DNA from: Bradyrhizobium barranii subsp. apii
GTDB lineage: Bacteria > Pseudomonadota > Alphaproteobacteria > Rhizobiales > Xanthobacteraceae
Length of the DNA stretch: 64,000 nt
Direction: 5' to 3'
Assembly (NCBI RefSeq): GCF_011516635.5
Contig: NZ_CP096255.1
Span: 5,702,501 to 5,766,500 of the forward strand
Part shown: piece after piece, positions 17,215-27,649 of the stretch
Position numbering within the stretch: the stretch's first letter is position 1
How the letters are laid out: every line of letters starts with the position of its first letter
Position numbers and translations under genes: made by a program
The notes under the pieces: model-generated
Told to the model about the DNA's origin: nothing
Database searches by the model: none
The model's input: the letters and a program-made list of their open reading frames with translations, nothing else

Positions 17215-18836
17215 CCCGCCTTATTCGCGAGAGGGCGCCTGAGAGGCTGGCGAGCGTGGTGTAAAGCGCTGATGCGGCGTAGGATTCGGTTGCGAAGCCA
17301 ACCCCATCACCTCAACCGCGAACGCCACGCCCGCCATGACCGATGATACGATTCTGCCCTTCTCGTTTCCAGCCGTTCACGCCAAGAAAGTCACAGCTGC
17401 CTTCGATGGTGGACGCCTAACCTCGAATGGGGGCGTGATGCTTCTGGCGATGGCCGAGCGGCGTCTCGGTTTGGCCGACAATTTGGCCCGGGTGTTCCCG
17501 GATCGGCGCGATCCGACGCGGGTCGTGCACAGCCTTGTCGATATGTTCCGCGCGCGCATGTTCGCGATCTGCTGCGGCTACGAGGACGCCGACGACCTCG
17601 ATCATCTGCGGTCCGATCCCGCATTCAAGCTGGCCTGCGGACGGCTGCCGGACAGCGGTCGCGATCTGTGTTCCCAACCGACGCTGTCGCGTCTGGAGAA
17701 TGCTCCGCGCCTGCGCGACGTGATCCGACTGACCTACACTTTGGTCGACGCATGGATGGATAGCTACCCGCGCGAGCCGGCATCCGTCACGCTCGACATC
17801 GATGATACCTGCGATGTCGTCCACGGCCATCAGCAGCTCTCGCTGTTCAACGCTCATTATGACGAACGCTGCTTCCTGCCGATCCACGTCTACGACACGG
17901 AGAAGAGCCGGCCCGTGGCGGTCGTGCTGCGGCCCGGCAAGACGCCGGGCGGCGTCGAGGTGCGTGCCCATCTGCGCCGCCTGATACGGCATATCCGGAC
18001 GCGGTGGCACAAGACGCGAATTACGTTCCGTGGCGACGGGCACTATGCTCGGCCGGAGGCCATGACCTGGTGCGAGAACAACGGCATCGACTACATCTTC
18101 GGTCTGTCCGGTACCAAGCCTCTCGCCAGAAAAGTCGACGAGGTCGCCGACGACATTCGCACGCGACGCGCCATCGAGAACCTGCCTGTTCTGCGCGGCT
18201 ATACCGAGACGCGCCACAAGGCAAAGTCCTGGGATCACGAACGGCGCACTGTCGCCCGTATTGAGGCGACGATGCTCGGCCTCGACATCCGCTTCGTCGT
18301 CACCAGCCTCGATGTCGGCTCGGCCGAGTGGATCTACGACAGCCTGTATTGCGCGCGCGGCCAAGCCGAAAATCTGATCAAGCTGCATAAGACGCAGCTC
18401 GCCTCCGATCGCACCAGTTGCCGTTCGGCGCTCGCCAACCAGGTCCGTCTCGTTCTCCACACCGCCGCTTATTGGTTGATGCTTACCGTGCGCGGCGCCA
18501 TTCCCAAAGTCCGGGAATTGGCCGCCGCCGAGTTCGCGACGCTGCGTCTTCGTCTCTTGAAAATCGCAGCCCGGGTCGTCGAAACCGCGAGCCGCATTCG
18601 CCTTGCGTTCGCCGCGGCATGCCCCGAAGCCGACCTCTTCCGCAGCTTGCCCGGCGCGCTGCTCCCGCTCGGCCCGTAACCGACCGGGCCTGCGCCCGCT
18701 CACCCGCCCCACTCCTCCAACGCGTACAAAACAGCTTGATGTAGAACCCGGTGACAAAAGGCCGGACGGTCACCCACGCCAGCCGCCAGCCCCAGTCAGA
18801 CGTCAAGAACGACCGTGCTCTCGTGAATAGATCGGG
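17215..18836 (+). mobile_element. IS1380-family insertion sequence, 1622 bp, with CTAG target duplication
   Basis: CTAG is present at 17211-17214 and again at 18837-18840. The element ends are imperfect inverted repeats: CCCGCCTTATTCGCGAGAG on the left and, reversed, CCCGATCTATTCACGAGAG on the right (14 of 19 match). A 4-bp duplication fits the IS1380 family. Removing the element and one CTAG restores an open regulator gene. Confidence 0.93.
17336..18679 (+). CDS. IS1380-family transposase, full length
   Basis: A 447-residue DDE transposase. N-terminal part FDGGRLTSNGGVMLLAMAE is typical of the family. The catalytic residues are visible in TLDIDDTCD (first Asp), FRGDGHYARPEAM (second Asp) and CARGQAENLIK (Glu). 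The frame is uninterrupted, so the element may still be mobile. It occupies most of the IS and has the same direction as the gene it disrupts. Confidence 0.93.
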   Translation: MTDDTILPFSFPAVHAKKVTAAFDGGRLTSNGGVMLLAMAERRLGLADNLARVFPDRRDPTRVVHSLVDMFRARMFAICCGYEDADDLDHLRSDPAFKLACGRLPDSGRDLCSQPTLSRLENAPRLRDVIRLTYTLVDAWMDSYPREPASVTLDIDDTCDVVHGHQQLSLFNAHYDERCFLPIHVYDTEKSRPVAVVLRPGKTPGGVEVRAHLRRLIRHIRTRWHKTRITFRGDGHYARPEAMTWCENNGIDYIFGLSGTKPLARKVDEVADDIRTRRAIENLPVLRGYTETRHKAKSWDHERRTVARIEATMLGLDIRFVVTSLDVGSAEWIYDSLYCARGQAENLIKLHKTQLASDRTSCRSALANQVRLVLHTAAYWLMLTVRGAIPKVRELAAAEFATLRLRLLKIAARVVETASRIRLAFAAACPEADLFRSLPGALLPLGP

Positions 18837-18840
18837 CTAG

Positions 18841-19612
18841 TCTCGACGCCTATGCCCACTATTTGTGCGGTCTGGCCCGGCTTCATCAGTTTGGTAACCG
18901 GCAAGCGAACGACGAGGCATTGCGTCTGTTCAACCGCGCGATAGAGCTCGACCCGGAATTTGCCACCGCCTACGGTCGCGCAGCCTTTTGCTACCTCATT
19001 GCCAGGATCAATGGCTGGATTCCGGACACGGCGAACGCGATTGCCGAAGTGAAGAAGCTCACCCAACGGGCAGTTGAGTTGGGCAAGGATGACGCGAACG
19101 CGCTCTCCGCTGGCGGGAATGCGTTAGCGTTTGTTGTTGGGGATCTCGGGGTAGGTGCCGGCTTAGTTGATCGCGCGATCGCGCTTAATTCCAATTTGGC
19201 TGAGGCATGGAATTTCGGCGGCTGGGTAAAACTCTGGCTCGGCGAGCCGGAATCGGCGATCGAGCGCTTCGCACGAGCCATTCGCCTGAGCCCACTTGAT
19301 CCGTGGCTGATGGGCATGCGAGCCGGGACCGCGTATGCACATTTCTTTTTGGACCGCTATGACGAAGCGGCATCATGGGCGGCAATGGCATTGCAGTGCA
19401 GTCCGGACTATCGACCTGGATTACGTATCACCGCCGCAAGCAACGCAATGGCCGGTCGGCCGGAGCAAGCACACAAGGCCGTGGCTCGGCTGAGAGAACT
19501 CAGCCCCACGCTGCGCCTTTCCAATCTCAAAGATGTGCTTGGCCCTTATCGACGTGCTGAGGACGTCGCGCGATATGAGGAAGGATTGCGGCAAGCAGGG
19601 CTGCCCGAATGA
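18841..19612 (+). pseudogene. Winged-helix/TPR regulator, 3' part after the IS
   Basis: The frame resumes with S-L-D-A-Y-A-H-Y-L right after the target duplication. It encodes tetratricopeptide repeats: NDEALRLFNRAIELDPEFATAYGRAAF, a middle helical section with VDRAIALNSNLAEAWNFGG, AIERFARAIRLSPLD, and a C-terminal YRRAEDVARYEEGLRQAGLP. An internal GTG (18863) could start a separate TPR protein, but the exact fit with the upstream part makes a split gene far more likely. Confidence 0.9.
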
Positions 19613-19664
19613 CCATCTCGGCCAAGGTACTCGCCTTGGCAACGCGGTGATCGAATAAGCGCAA

Positions 19665-19725
19665 CTTCCGCTAATGGCGCAAAGCGGACGCTTTGTAGTC
19701 TTTGCTCAGATGTCGACTTGTGCCC
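19665..19725. repeat. Third, divergent copy of the AGCGGAC repeat
   Basis: The stretch reads TCCGCTAATGGCGCAAAGCGGACG, then TTTGCTCAGATG and CTTGTGCCCC. These blocks recur in the copy at 20833-20925 in a different spacing. There is no gene between 19613 and 19852. Confidence 0.4.
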
Positions 19726-19852
19726 CGGAGCAGACGTCGATCCCTGGCGATCATGACTTGCCGCAGTTACCCCCGTTGACTAGCTTAGCTGCTGGCAAAA
19801 TGCCCTGTCGTGAAATTTGCAAGACCGATTTGATAGACTCTGTTTGAACAAC

Positions 19853-20812
19853 ATGGGTGTCTTCATGGTTCGGCTTCCGGTTATTTTCTTGCTAGGAATT
19901 TTCTGTGCGTCACTGAGCAGTTTGAGCGCTTTCGGACAGAGTTGCGGTACAACGCCGCTCGACGTGCAAATCCTCGGTTCTGGTGGCCCCAGAATGAATC
20001 CCACTCGGGCATCGACGAGTTATCTGGTCTGGATCGAGGGGCGCGCAAGAATACTCATCGACATGGGCGGTGGTGCTCAACACCGCTTTGGTGAATCGCA
20101 AGCCAAACTCGAAGACTTGTGGATGGTCGGAATAAGCCATCTTCATCCAGATCACGTTTCCGACTTGCCAGCGTTCCTTTGGCTGAGCCACGAGGTCCGC
20201 AAGGAACCTCTCAAGGTTTTCGGTCCTACAGGCAACGATGCGGCCCCTGACTTTGCGATTTTCCTCAACAGGCTTTTTGACGAGAAGACTGGCGCATTTC
20301 CAGTGCTCGGATCGGCGTTAGGCGGCTCATACGGGGGCAGCGGCGTGCGGCCCGATATGGGGCGCGTTGTGGCGGGTGGCGTTCGACTTGATGTCGGAGT
20401 GATTGACGCTGTCAAAAGCGATCCATCCGTGGTTTTGCAGCGCGAGGGAACGACAGTCACGGCACGGAAAATCCCGCATGGAAATATGCCAACCTTGGCC
20501 TATCGCGTGCAGACCGGAAATGTGTCGATCGTGTTTAGCTCCGACCAAAACGGCACCGATCCAGGCTTCGTCGAATTCGCAAAGGGCGCGAACCTCCTGA
20601 TCATGCATCTTGCAATCCCGCCCGGTGCGAATGTTCCCTTGCACGCAACACCGGCAGTCGTCGGACGCGTTGCCCAAGAGGCTGCGGTCAAGCAGCTCAT
20701 CGTCAGTCATTTCGGTCTGTTTGAACTCGATGCGGCCATCGCTGATTTGCGAACTGCCTACAACGGGCCGCTCATCGTCGGAGCAGACATGCAGTGTACG
20801 CCAGTGCTGTGA
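19853..20812 (+). CDS. Exported MBL-fold metallo-hydrolase
   Basis: About 319 residues with a signal peptide (VRLPVIFLLGIFCASLSSLSAFG). The metal motif is SHLHPDHVSDL near residue 95; further ligands would be in KIPHGNMPTLAYRV, FSSDQNG and SHFG. The order resembles the RNase Z/arylsulfatase-like branch of the superfamily, but here periplasmic. The start at 19853 is uncertain; an ATG at 19865 begins the signal peptide directly, and neither has a strong ribosome-binding site. Base composition is slightly less GC-rich than the neighbours. Confidence 0.8.
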   Translation: MGVFMVRLPVIFLLGIFCASLSSLSAFGQSCGTTPLDVQILGSGGPRMNPTRASTSYLVWIEGRARILIDMGGGAQHRFGESQAKLEDLWMVGISHLHPDHVSDLPAFLWLSHEVRKEPLKVFGPTGNDAAPDFAIFLNRLFDEKTGAFPVLGSALGGSYGGSGVRPDMGRVVAGGVRLDVGVIDAVKSDPSVVLQREGTTVTARKIPHGNMPTLAYRVQTGNVSIVFSSDQNGTDPGFVEFAKGANLLIMHLAIPPGANVPLHATPAVVGRVAQEAAVKQLIVSHFGLFELDAAIADLRTAYNGPLIVGADMQCTPVL

Positions 20813-20854
20813 GACCCACGGTCGTTCGCTGGTTGATGTCCGGTTATGGCCCAC

Positions 20855-20900
20855 AGCGGACCTGCCGCTGCCACCCGTCAGGCGTCAGCCTGTGCCCCCT
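20855..20900. repeat. Dispersed repeat, second good copy
   Basis: It matches 14994-15039 at about 38 of 46 positions. AGCGGAC(C/T)TGCCGCT and CCGTCAGGCGTC are the best conserved parts. It lies in the intergenic stretch 20813-21087, which holds no gene I can support. Confidence 0.6.
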
Positions 20901-21087
20901 TGGTTGACTTTGCTCAGTGTGTATCCCGCACCGGCAACTGCCCCCTTGAGCAAAACCAGCTGTGGCTCTTCCACCGGTTGTTGAAAATCGCGGGAGCAAC
21001 CAATTTACGGATTGTTAGCAGATTCTATCTTAGATAGTTCAAGAAGACAACAACAACCATACCGGGTTCCATTACCCGACCAAATCC

Positions 21088-22018
21088 ATGAATGCATCTG
21101 CTTTCCTGATCGCGACGGCCTTTGGCCGCAGCATTCCTTGCTGTGGAGTACAAGTGGTACTACCAGCCCGACATGTTCAATCCGGATGTCGTGCTCAGCA
21201 TCTTCTCTAACGAGCACATGAAAGCTCGCGCAGCAGTTCGGCACGTGCTGATCGATCCGGACTCGGCCAAATTCAGCGCATTGCGTTCAGTCGAAGCCGA
21301 CGCGGCGCGATATGTCTGCGGCGCCGTCAACGCCAGAGACAAATCCGGCCAATCCATCGATGCCGCTTTCGTCTACACTGTGGCCGTTGACTTTGCCCGC
21401 ATCGACGACGACGGCCGGATCACGCAGCTGCGCTCGGGATTTCGGCCTTGCCCCACTGAAAATGACAAGGTCGCGCAGCAGAAGCCTGCTCTTTCGCCTG
21501 GCATGCTGTCCGTTGCGCAAACCGTTCAGAAGGTTGCTCCGCAGGCCAGCACCTCAACTGTGTCAGGTCTGACGACGCGTGCACCTGCGGCAGGCGCAAC
21601 GGCGTCCGGCGGGACCATGGAACAGCAGCTCCGCGAGCTGGGCGCACGGACTGTCCCGCCTCAATCGGCCAATGGAGCCCAGGCAAACTTGCCGGGAGAG
21701 CGTGGGACCGGCAAGGAGAGTGAGTGGCGAGCCGATCAGCCTCCCGTCGCATGGCCCAAATTCCCTCCGGATCACCCGTTGGCGAGGTCAACCCGGAAAC
21801 GGAGCCCCTCCGAAGCACTCGCCTTGGCGAAAGGCGTCGAGGAACGCTGGAACCAAGCCAAGTCGTCCGGCAACGTCGCGATGCGTCCCTCGTCGGAAGA
21901 AATCAAAGAGGCGTGTCGCGCCTTGCTTGCGATCGATCCCACAGACAGCGAATATCGAAAAGCCTGGGCAACTTTCGTGCACCTGCAAGACATCGACCGC
22001 GATGTTGCGATGAAATGA
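21088..22018 (+). pseudogene. Membrane-anchored hypothetical protein with an N-terminal frameshift
   Basis: From the ATG at 21088 the frame reads MNASAFLIATAF; the main frame, open from 21122, reads AAAFLAVEYKWYYQPDMFN. Removing one T from the TTT at 21120-21122 joins them into FLIATALAAAFLAVEYKWYY, a natural membrane helix, giving 309 residues. The following HVLIDPDSAKFSALRS and AARYVCGAVNARDKSG resemble a small domain often seen in alphaproteobacterial secreted proteins. The C-terminal half is a Pro/Gly linker and a helical segment. If the indel is real, translation from the TTG at 21122 might still yield the soluble part. Confidence 0.6.
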
Positions 22019-22131
22019 AGCGGGAGTGGTAAGAACTGGCCTCCCCGCCTCTGGCCCAAGGACGACATCCGTCCAGACCACTTCGATGTCACTTTTGGCG
22101 CAAGCCGGCGCGGCTACTATGAGTGCACGTC

Positions 22132-22836
22132 CTAGGCCCGCCGCATCAGCTTGAGCGAGGCTGCAAGGCGCAGGCTGCGCTTGCCGGCGAGCGCGATGCC
22201 TTCGAGCTCACCGCTATCCGCCGTGCAGGTTCCGGAGAAGCCGATCCCGACCTCATAGCCGCCAAACACGGGGTTTTCGCCCTTCGCCGGCGTGTGCTCC
22301 TGGTTCAGCATCTCGCCCTTCCAGCGGCCGTCCGCCGAGGAATAGGAGCCGAGATAGTAGAAGAACGCATCGCCGCCGAGGATGCGGCCGTCGATCAGGA
22401 GCATCACGCCCGATAATCCGGCATCGACACCGTCAAGCGCGCGCAGGCTCATCCCATAGAGTCCGTTGGCGATGCCGCCCGGACCGACCGCACCACTCGG
22501 AGGCAACCCCTCGTCGTCGAGCCGGGTGAGATTGGCCCAGAATTTTGCGCCCGGCATGGTGTCCGCGCCACCCTCGAGACGGATCTGGTTGCCGGTGAGC
22601 CGCCCGCGCGCACCGATCGAGGCGTTATCGGCTCCCATCAGCGGCTTGTGATTGGGATCCTCGTTGTGCCGTTCGGTGATCACCTCGGCGACGATCTCGC
22701 CGTCGCGCTCGACATAGGTTCCAAGGTGCGCGAAGGCCGAATTGCCGCCCAGCATCTTGCCGTCATGCAGGCACATGATGCTGCGGCCGAACGCATCGTT
22801 GACGCCGTATTCAACCTTGTAGAGTCCGTCCAGCAA
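22132..22836 (-). CDS. GrlR-like protein with two tandem domains
   Basis: A 234-residue protein with two GrlR-type beta-barrel units. The first starts LDGLYKVEYGVNDAFGRSI with DGKMLGGNSAFAHLGTY; the second NGLYGMSLRALDGVDAGLSGVM with DGRILGGDAFFYYLGSY, then WKGEMLNQEHTPA and a closing GIALAGKRSLRL. GrlR in enteropathogenic E. coli is a small type III secretion repressor binding GrlA; here no secretion genes or GrlA are nearby, so the function is open. The TTG at 22836 is the only start downstream of a stop. Close paralogue of the gene at 29206. Confidence 0.8.
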   Translation of the reverse strand: MLDGLYKVEYGVNDAFGRSIMCLHDGKMLGGNSAFAHLGTYVERDGEIVAEVITERHNEDPNHKPLMGADNASIGARGRLTGNQIRLEGGADTMPGAKFWANLTRLDDEGLPPSGAVGPGGIANGLYGMSLRALDGVDAGLSGVMLLIDGRILGGDAFFYYLGSYSSADGRWKGEMLNQEHTPAKGENPVFGGYEVGIGFSGTCTADSGELEGIALAGKRSLRLAASLKLMRRA

Positions 22837-23000
22837 TTCAATAAGCCCACAAAATCAGAAAAAGAATCGCGGGCTACCTAGGCCGTGATCCCATAAATCA
22901 GCCGATCGGTCAGCTTGCCAGAGTCCGCTATGCCCCGATAGCTACCAAATTCCGCAGCACAGCGAAATGATGCGAAGGGCCAAAACCGGAAATCGTCACC

Positions 23001-26000
23001 TCACCACGCATACCGCACCACGCCCTTGCCGGCGTAGCTCTTGGTGAGCTGAGAGAACTCGCCCTCGAAGGCGGCAGCGGCGGACCAGCCGTTCAGCCAT
23101 TTCTTTTCGACGGAGGCGGTGACGAGCGCGGAGTCGCTGGCTTGCGCGGCGCCGCCAACGACAAAGGATGCGCCCGGCAATGTCTGGAACGTCGCTCCGA
23201 TATTGCGGCCGGGGTTGAAATCATGCGCCCATGCCAGGCGCCCTCGCAGCGTCAAGATACCGTCCGGCATCGCATATGATTTGTCGCTGCGAAGGCCGAG
23301 TTCGCTGCGCGTATCAGTGACACTCTTTGACGTGTACGCGAGCGCAAAGGTGTTGGCGCCGGTTACCGCCTGCTCGGCATAGGCCGGCAGATCGAAGGTG
23401 GTGAATTGGCCTGCGGCATAAGGCGTGATGCCCACCCCGCCCATCCATGGCGTGACGAAGCGATAACCACCTTCGACGCGACCCGACCACGCATTGGCGT
23501 TGAACTGCGCGCGCAACTGGTCGATGCCGGCCACCGTCACGGTGCGGTTGGTGGTGATGTCCTGCCAGCCATAGGCCAGTGCGCCGGAGAGATACGCCGC
23601 ACCGGCATTGTGCCGGATGAAGGCGCCGGCCTGGAACAGATCAGATCGGCCAGAACCGCCATTGACGACGCTGAAGTTCGTGCCACCGCCCGCCAGTGCA
23701 AAGCCTGCCAGCGTATTCGGCGAGATACGGTAATCGGCGCCGACCGCGGTGCCTGCGATGCGGCTGGTCGTGTTGTTGGTGCCGAGTGTCGTGTTGCCGT
23801 CCGTGGTCTGCGCGCCGCCATAGCCCGCCGCCCACACGCTCCAGCGCTGCGCGAACGGATCGGCCATGACGGCCGCCTTGGTGAACATCGCATAGGCGTC
23901 GCGCGCCGCACCGAAGCGCGGTCTGTCCTGCGAAGCGTAGGCCGATGCGCCCGCCGATGACCCCGCTGAAACGCCATCGCCGCGGCCGTCGATGAAGGGA
24001 TCGGTCAGCAATCCCATGAACTGGTTCATCGCGTTGAAGGTCGTCTCTGCGAGCCGGTCGCGGTCTCGCCGGAGATCTGGGTCAGTCCCGCCGGCGTCAG
24101 CCCGCCGAACGCCAGCGGAATACTGCCGTTGGAGTTGAAGAAATTGACGATCGGGTCGGCGATGTTCCGTTGGTTGTTGTTGAGAGCCGTCCCGGGCGGC
24201 GGCACGAAACTGAGAACGAGATTGAGATACGCATTGTTGGCGTCATAGCTCAGGCTCGACGCGAAGCCACCCGGCAAGTTGGTGTTGACGATCGAGCCGA
24301 ACGTGCTGGTGCCGATACCGCCGGCGGCGTTGAGAATGGTGTATTGCTTTGCGACATAGGCCCCGGCTGCGAAAGATGCCTTGACGGTGGCGCCGCCGAA
24401 CGTCGCCACGCCGGTGACGTTGGTGCGGTCGGCCGCCGAAGGCGACACCTCGACCATGTAGCTCGATGCGGCCGTCAACACGAGATTGCCCTGCACGGTC
24501 AACGTACCGATCGAATTGCCGGGCGCCAGCGTGCCGCCATTGATGGTCGTGTTGCCGACCGTGCCGTTGCCGCCGAGCGTACCGCCGGCATTCACCGTCA
24601 CCGCGCTGGCCGTGCTCGTGCCGTTGACCGAGAGCAGGCCGCTGTTGACCGTGGTCGCGCCTGTGAAGGTGTTGGTGCCCGTCACATTGGTCGCGCCGCT
24701 ATTCACCGTCAGCGTCATGCCGCCGCCGAGGCTGTTCAGCGTGCCGCCGCTTGAGGTCACTGCGCCGGTCAACGCGCCGTTGGCCAACGTGCCGCCCGAT
24801 AGCGAAACGATATTGATCGTTTGTGCCAGCAAACCGAGATCGAGCGTGCCGCCGGTGTTGATTGTCGTCGCGCTCGTAGCGCTGAATGTGTTCGCCGCAG
24901 CGCCCCTTAGCGTGCCGGCATTGATCGTCGTAGCTCCGGTATAAGTGTTGGCGCCAGAAAAGCTGAGCGTGCCGATGCCGCTCTTGGTAATGGCGCTCGA
25001 TCCACCGGTGCCGCCGAGGCCGTCCGAGGCCGCGGCGCCGCCGGAACCGTTCTGATCGGCGATGGCGTCCGACACCGTGTAGCTGCCGCTGCCACCGAAG
25101 GTCAGCGTCGAGCCCTGCACGAAGAAGCCCGTGCCTAAGGCCGAGCCCGCACCGCCGCCATTGGAGCCGGTGCCGCCGGCTACGCTGCCGCCCGAGGTCG
25201 AGCCGTTGCCGTTGATGGTGAGCGAGCCGCCCTTGACCACGAACACCGCCCCGCCCATGCCGCCGCCGCCGCCGTTCCCGCCACTGGCGCCGTCGCCGCC
25301 GCCAAAGCCACCCGCCCCAACGGTCCCGCCGCCTCCGCCGCCACCGCCAAACCCACCCGCGCCGCCGCCGCCACCGCCGCCGCCAAAGCCGCCCGCACCG
25401 CCGCCGCCGCCGCCACCGAAGCCACCGGCGCCGCCAGGGCCGCTGAAACCACCACCGCCGCCGCCGAAACCACCGCCGCCGCCGCCGTTCAAGCCGGTGC
25501 CGCCGCCGCCGCCGAAACCACCCGCCCCGCCGGTCGAGCCGGAACTGCTTGCGCCGCCGAAGCCGCCACCCCCGCCCGCATTTCCGATACCGCCGCCGCC
25601 GCCGCCATTGGCACCACCCGTGGTGCCACCACCAAATCCGGCGCCGCCGGCGCCGTTGAGGCCGGCTATCGACAGGAGGCCCGCGGTGCCGTTCGTGCCG
25701 TTTCCGCCGGCGCCGCTATAGCCGCCGCCGCCGGCAGCGGCAACGGAACCGCCGAAAATGCCGCCGCCGCCGGGGCCGCCGCCGCCGAAGATGCCGCCGC
25801 CGCCGCTGCCGCCGCCGCTGCCACCGCTGCCACCGAGGCCGCCGCCGCCGCGAAACGTGTTGGTTGTTGCGTTGCCGCCCTTCGCGTTGTTGTTGGCGAA
25901 GCTGACATTGCTCAGCGTCACGTCGGCCGACTGGTTGACGAACAGCGCGCCGCCCGCCCCCATGCCGCCGCCGGCGCCGTTGCCGCCGCCCTGGGCGAGG

Positions 26001-26527
26001 CCCGCGGACAGGATGACGTTGCTGATCGCCACCTGAGGGCGGTCCGCGATGATCGAGCCCGCCACCCCCGCGCTGGTCTGCGTCGCGGTGTCGACGCCGA
26101 CCATGAAGATGCGCTGCGAATTGTTGCCGCTGATGGTGAACCCGTTGCCGTTGATGGTCACCGAGTTGAAGATCGGCGACAGCGGCCCTGACAGCGTGAC
26201 ATTGGTCTGCAGGTTGATGATGAAGCCGCCGGGGGGCGTGGAAGCATTGATCTGCGCGAGCGCGGCGCTAAGCGTGCCGGCGCCGCCAGTCGAGCCCCCC
26301 GAGGTGGTGCCGGTGTCGTTGGCGACCGTGACGTTGATCACCGTCTGGGCCTGCGCTCCGGTCGCGAGCGCGCCGAGCAAGACGCCGGCGAACAGCGCCG
26401 CGCGCGTCATCGCCGCGCGCATGGTCGCCGCGCGCATGGTCGCCGCAAAGCGGCTAATCGATCGCTTGCGCCCAACAACGGCCGCGCCGGTTTCCAGCGC
26501 GCCTTCAGATGCTACAAAATAAGACAA
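23001..26527 (-). pseudogene. Gly-rich autotransporter, frameshifted between passenger and translocator
   Basis: The 5' frame (26527-24026) encodes a long signal region to about residue 60 (ALFAGVLLGALATGAQAQ), a beta-helix passenger (VTINGNGFTISGNNS), a Gly-rich region at about 220-430, and autotransporter repeats such as GTLSFSGANTYTGATTINAGTLRG. The 3' frame (24029-23001) encodes a 12-strand autotransporter barrel ending VVRYAW. At 24041-24052 the minus strand reads TCGCAGAGACGACC; adding one C (CAGCAG) joins GSQQTTFNAMNQ and makes 1175 residues. The TTG start has GGGGAGA upstream. Without the barrel the passenger could not be exported. Confidence 0.88.
25230..25860 (-). repeat. Low-complexity Gly-coding region inside the autotransporter
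   Basis: Degenerate GGN repeats encode runs of GGFGGGGGG and GGAGGFGGG. The antisense strand reads as a Pro-rich frame that is not a gene. Such tracts change length by slippage. Confidence 0.85.
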
Positions 26528-27189
26528 CCCAAATCTCCCCGCAGCCCAGATAGCGACGTTTGAAATTCCGTTGCGCCTTTGCGGCGCCCGTCGCGCATGG
26601 ACCCATTAAGCGGGGCTCTGCGGTATCAGGTTTAGCGGGGGAACATCGCGGAGTCCGACCAATATCGGTCATCCGACAAAGTGCGCGCCATATTTGGCCG
26701 ATTGCGTCATTAATATCACAGAAGGAACGCGGACAGGATATGAACGTCACCAGTTGGCTAAGAGGCGAGGTCCGTTGCGGGTCATTCGCGACGGGGTCGA
26801 ACCAGTTAGCGGCGCCTCGCAGGGCCAATGCGGCTTGATGGTATCACCGCGGACATGATTCAAGCTCCGAAACTGGAGCCTCGAATCATGCACTACGAAC
26901 TCAGACGCACCGAGGTCATCCGGCTTTTCAGCGCAGGGCCGGGAGCGGAGCCCACTCGCCGCATGATGCCATCATGCCCCTGTTTTGCCCGACGGGTCAA
27001 TTGATTTTCGTAAAATACGAACTTAGTGATTTCGACGACTTGGCTACTGTGCATGGGGTTGTTTTTGACTTTTTGTTTCGTGCGATCCCGGGCGGTCCTC
27101 CTCATGTTGTGGTTCAACGGCCCGTGCCGGAGCTGGTTCATCCTTGAGGCCCCTTCGAACCCGCCGGAGTGAGCGCACGACAAAGCGGC
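26528..27189. other. Intergenic region, about 660 bp, no supported gene
   Basis: It should contain the autotransporter promoter. The segment 26972-27000, with CATCATGCCCCTGTTTTGCC and CGACGGGTCAA, resembles a sequence that I recall as scattered in bradyrhizobial intergenic DNA; this is from memory. Short frames here lack ribosome-binding sites and recognisable products. Confidence 0.45.
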
Positions 27190-27648
27190 ATGAACCAGAC
27201 AGAGCCTTCAGCCGAAGCGCAGATCGCAGCGATCATCGCCAGCGCTGCAAAGCAGCCGCTGCTCGATGCGGCCTTCGAGCTCAGGTGCCGGCGCTACCGG
27301 CTCGACACACTCGACGGACGCCCGACCGACGAAGAGGTGCGCGTCTATCGCACCCTCACCCCGCAGCAGATGGCCGAGAAATACCGCTACGACCGCGACC
27401 ACGCCCATGAGGGACCGATGTTCGGTTATGTGAAGCGCGCCCATCCACGCGCCGATGGCGCAGCAATCCGGCAGGCCATCATCACCGCCGTGAAGTTCGA
27501 AGATGCCACCTTCGAGCACTTCAACTGGATAGGCGATTTCTGGGAGTGCGTCGTGCGCGCCGTCGCGCGCGCGGCCGCTCAATATCCGGACTTTCTCGAT
27601 ACGACTTATCGCGACGCCCGCAACAACGTCGCCTACTACTACAAGTGA
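27190..27648 (+). CDS. Hypothetical protein, 152 aa
   Basis: A soluble protein rich in charged and aromatic residues with no signal peptide. Readable stretches are DAAFELRCRRYRLDTLDG, LTPQQMAEKYRYDRDHAHEG, FEHFNWIGDFWECVV and DARNNVAYYYK. Codon use matches its neighbours. The start could also be the GTG at 27169, where a GGAG overlaps the codon. It converges with the Sel1 gene; the stops are adjacent. No family recognised. Confidence 0.6.
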   Translation: MNQTEPSAEAQIAAIIASAAKQPLLDAAFELRCRRYRLDTLDGRPTDEEVRVYRTLTPQQMAEKYRYDRDHAHEGPMFGYVKRAHPRADGAAIRQAIITAVKFEDATFEHFNWIGDFWECVVRAVARAAAQYPDFLDTTYRDARNNVAYYYK

Positions 27649-27649
27649 G

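Noticed and set aside
18863..19612. Independent TPR-protein gene starting at GTG 18863
   Set aside because: The frame continues upstream to the IS target duplication and joins exactly with the regulator 5' part.
25131..25721. Pro-rich 196-codon frame on the plus strand
   Set aside because: It is the exact antisense of the Gly-rich tract of the autotransporter (GGN codons read as Pro/Ala), with no ribosome-binding site.
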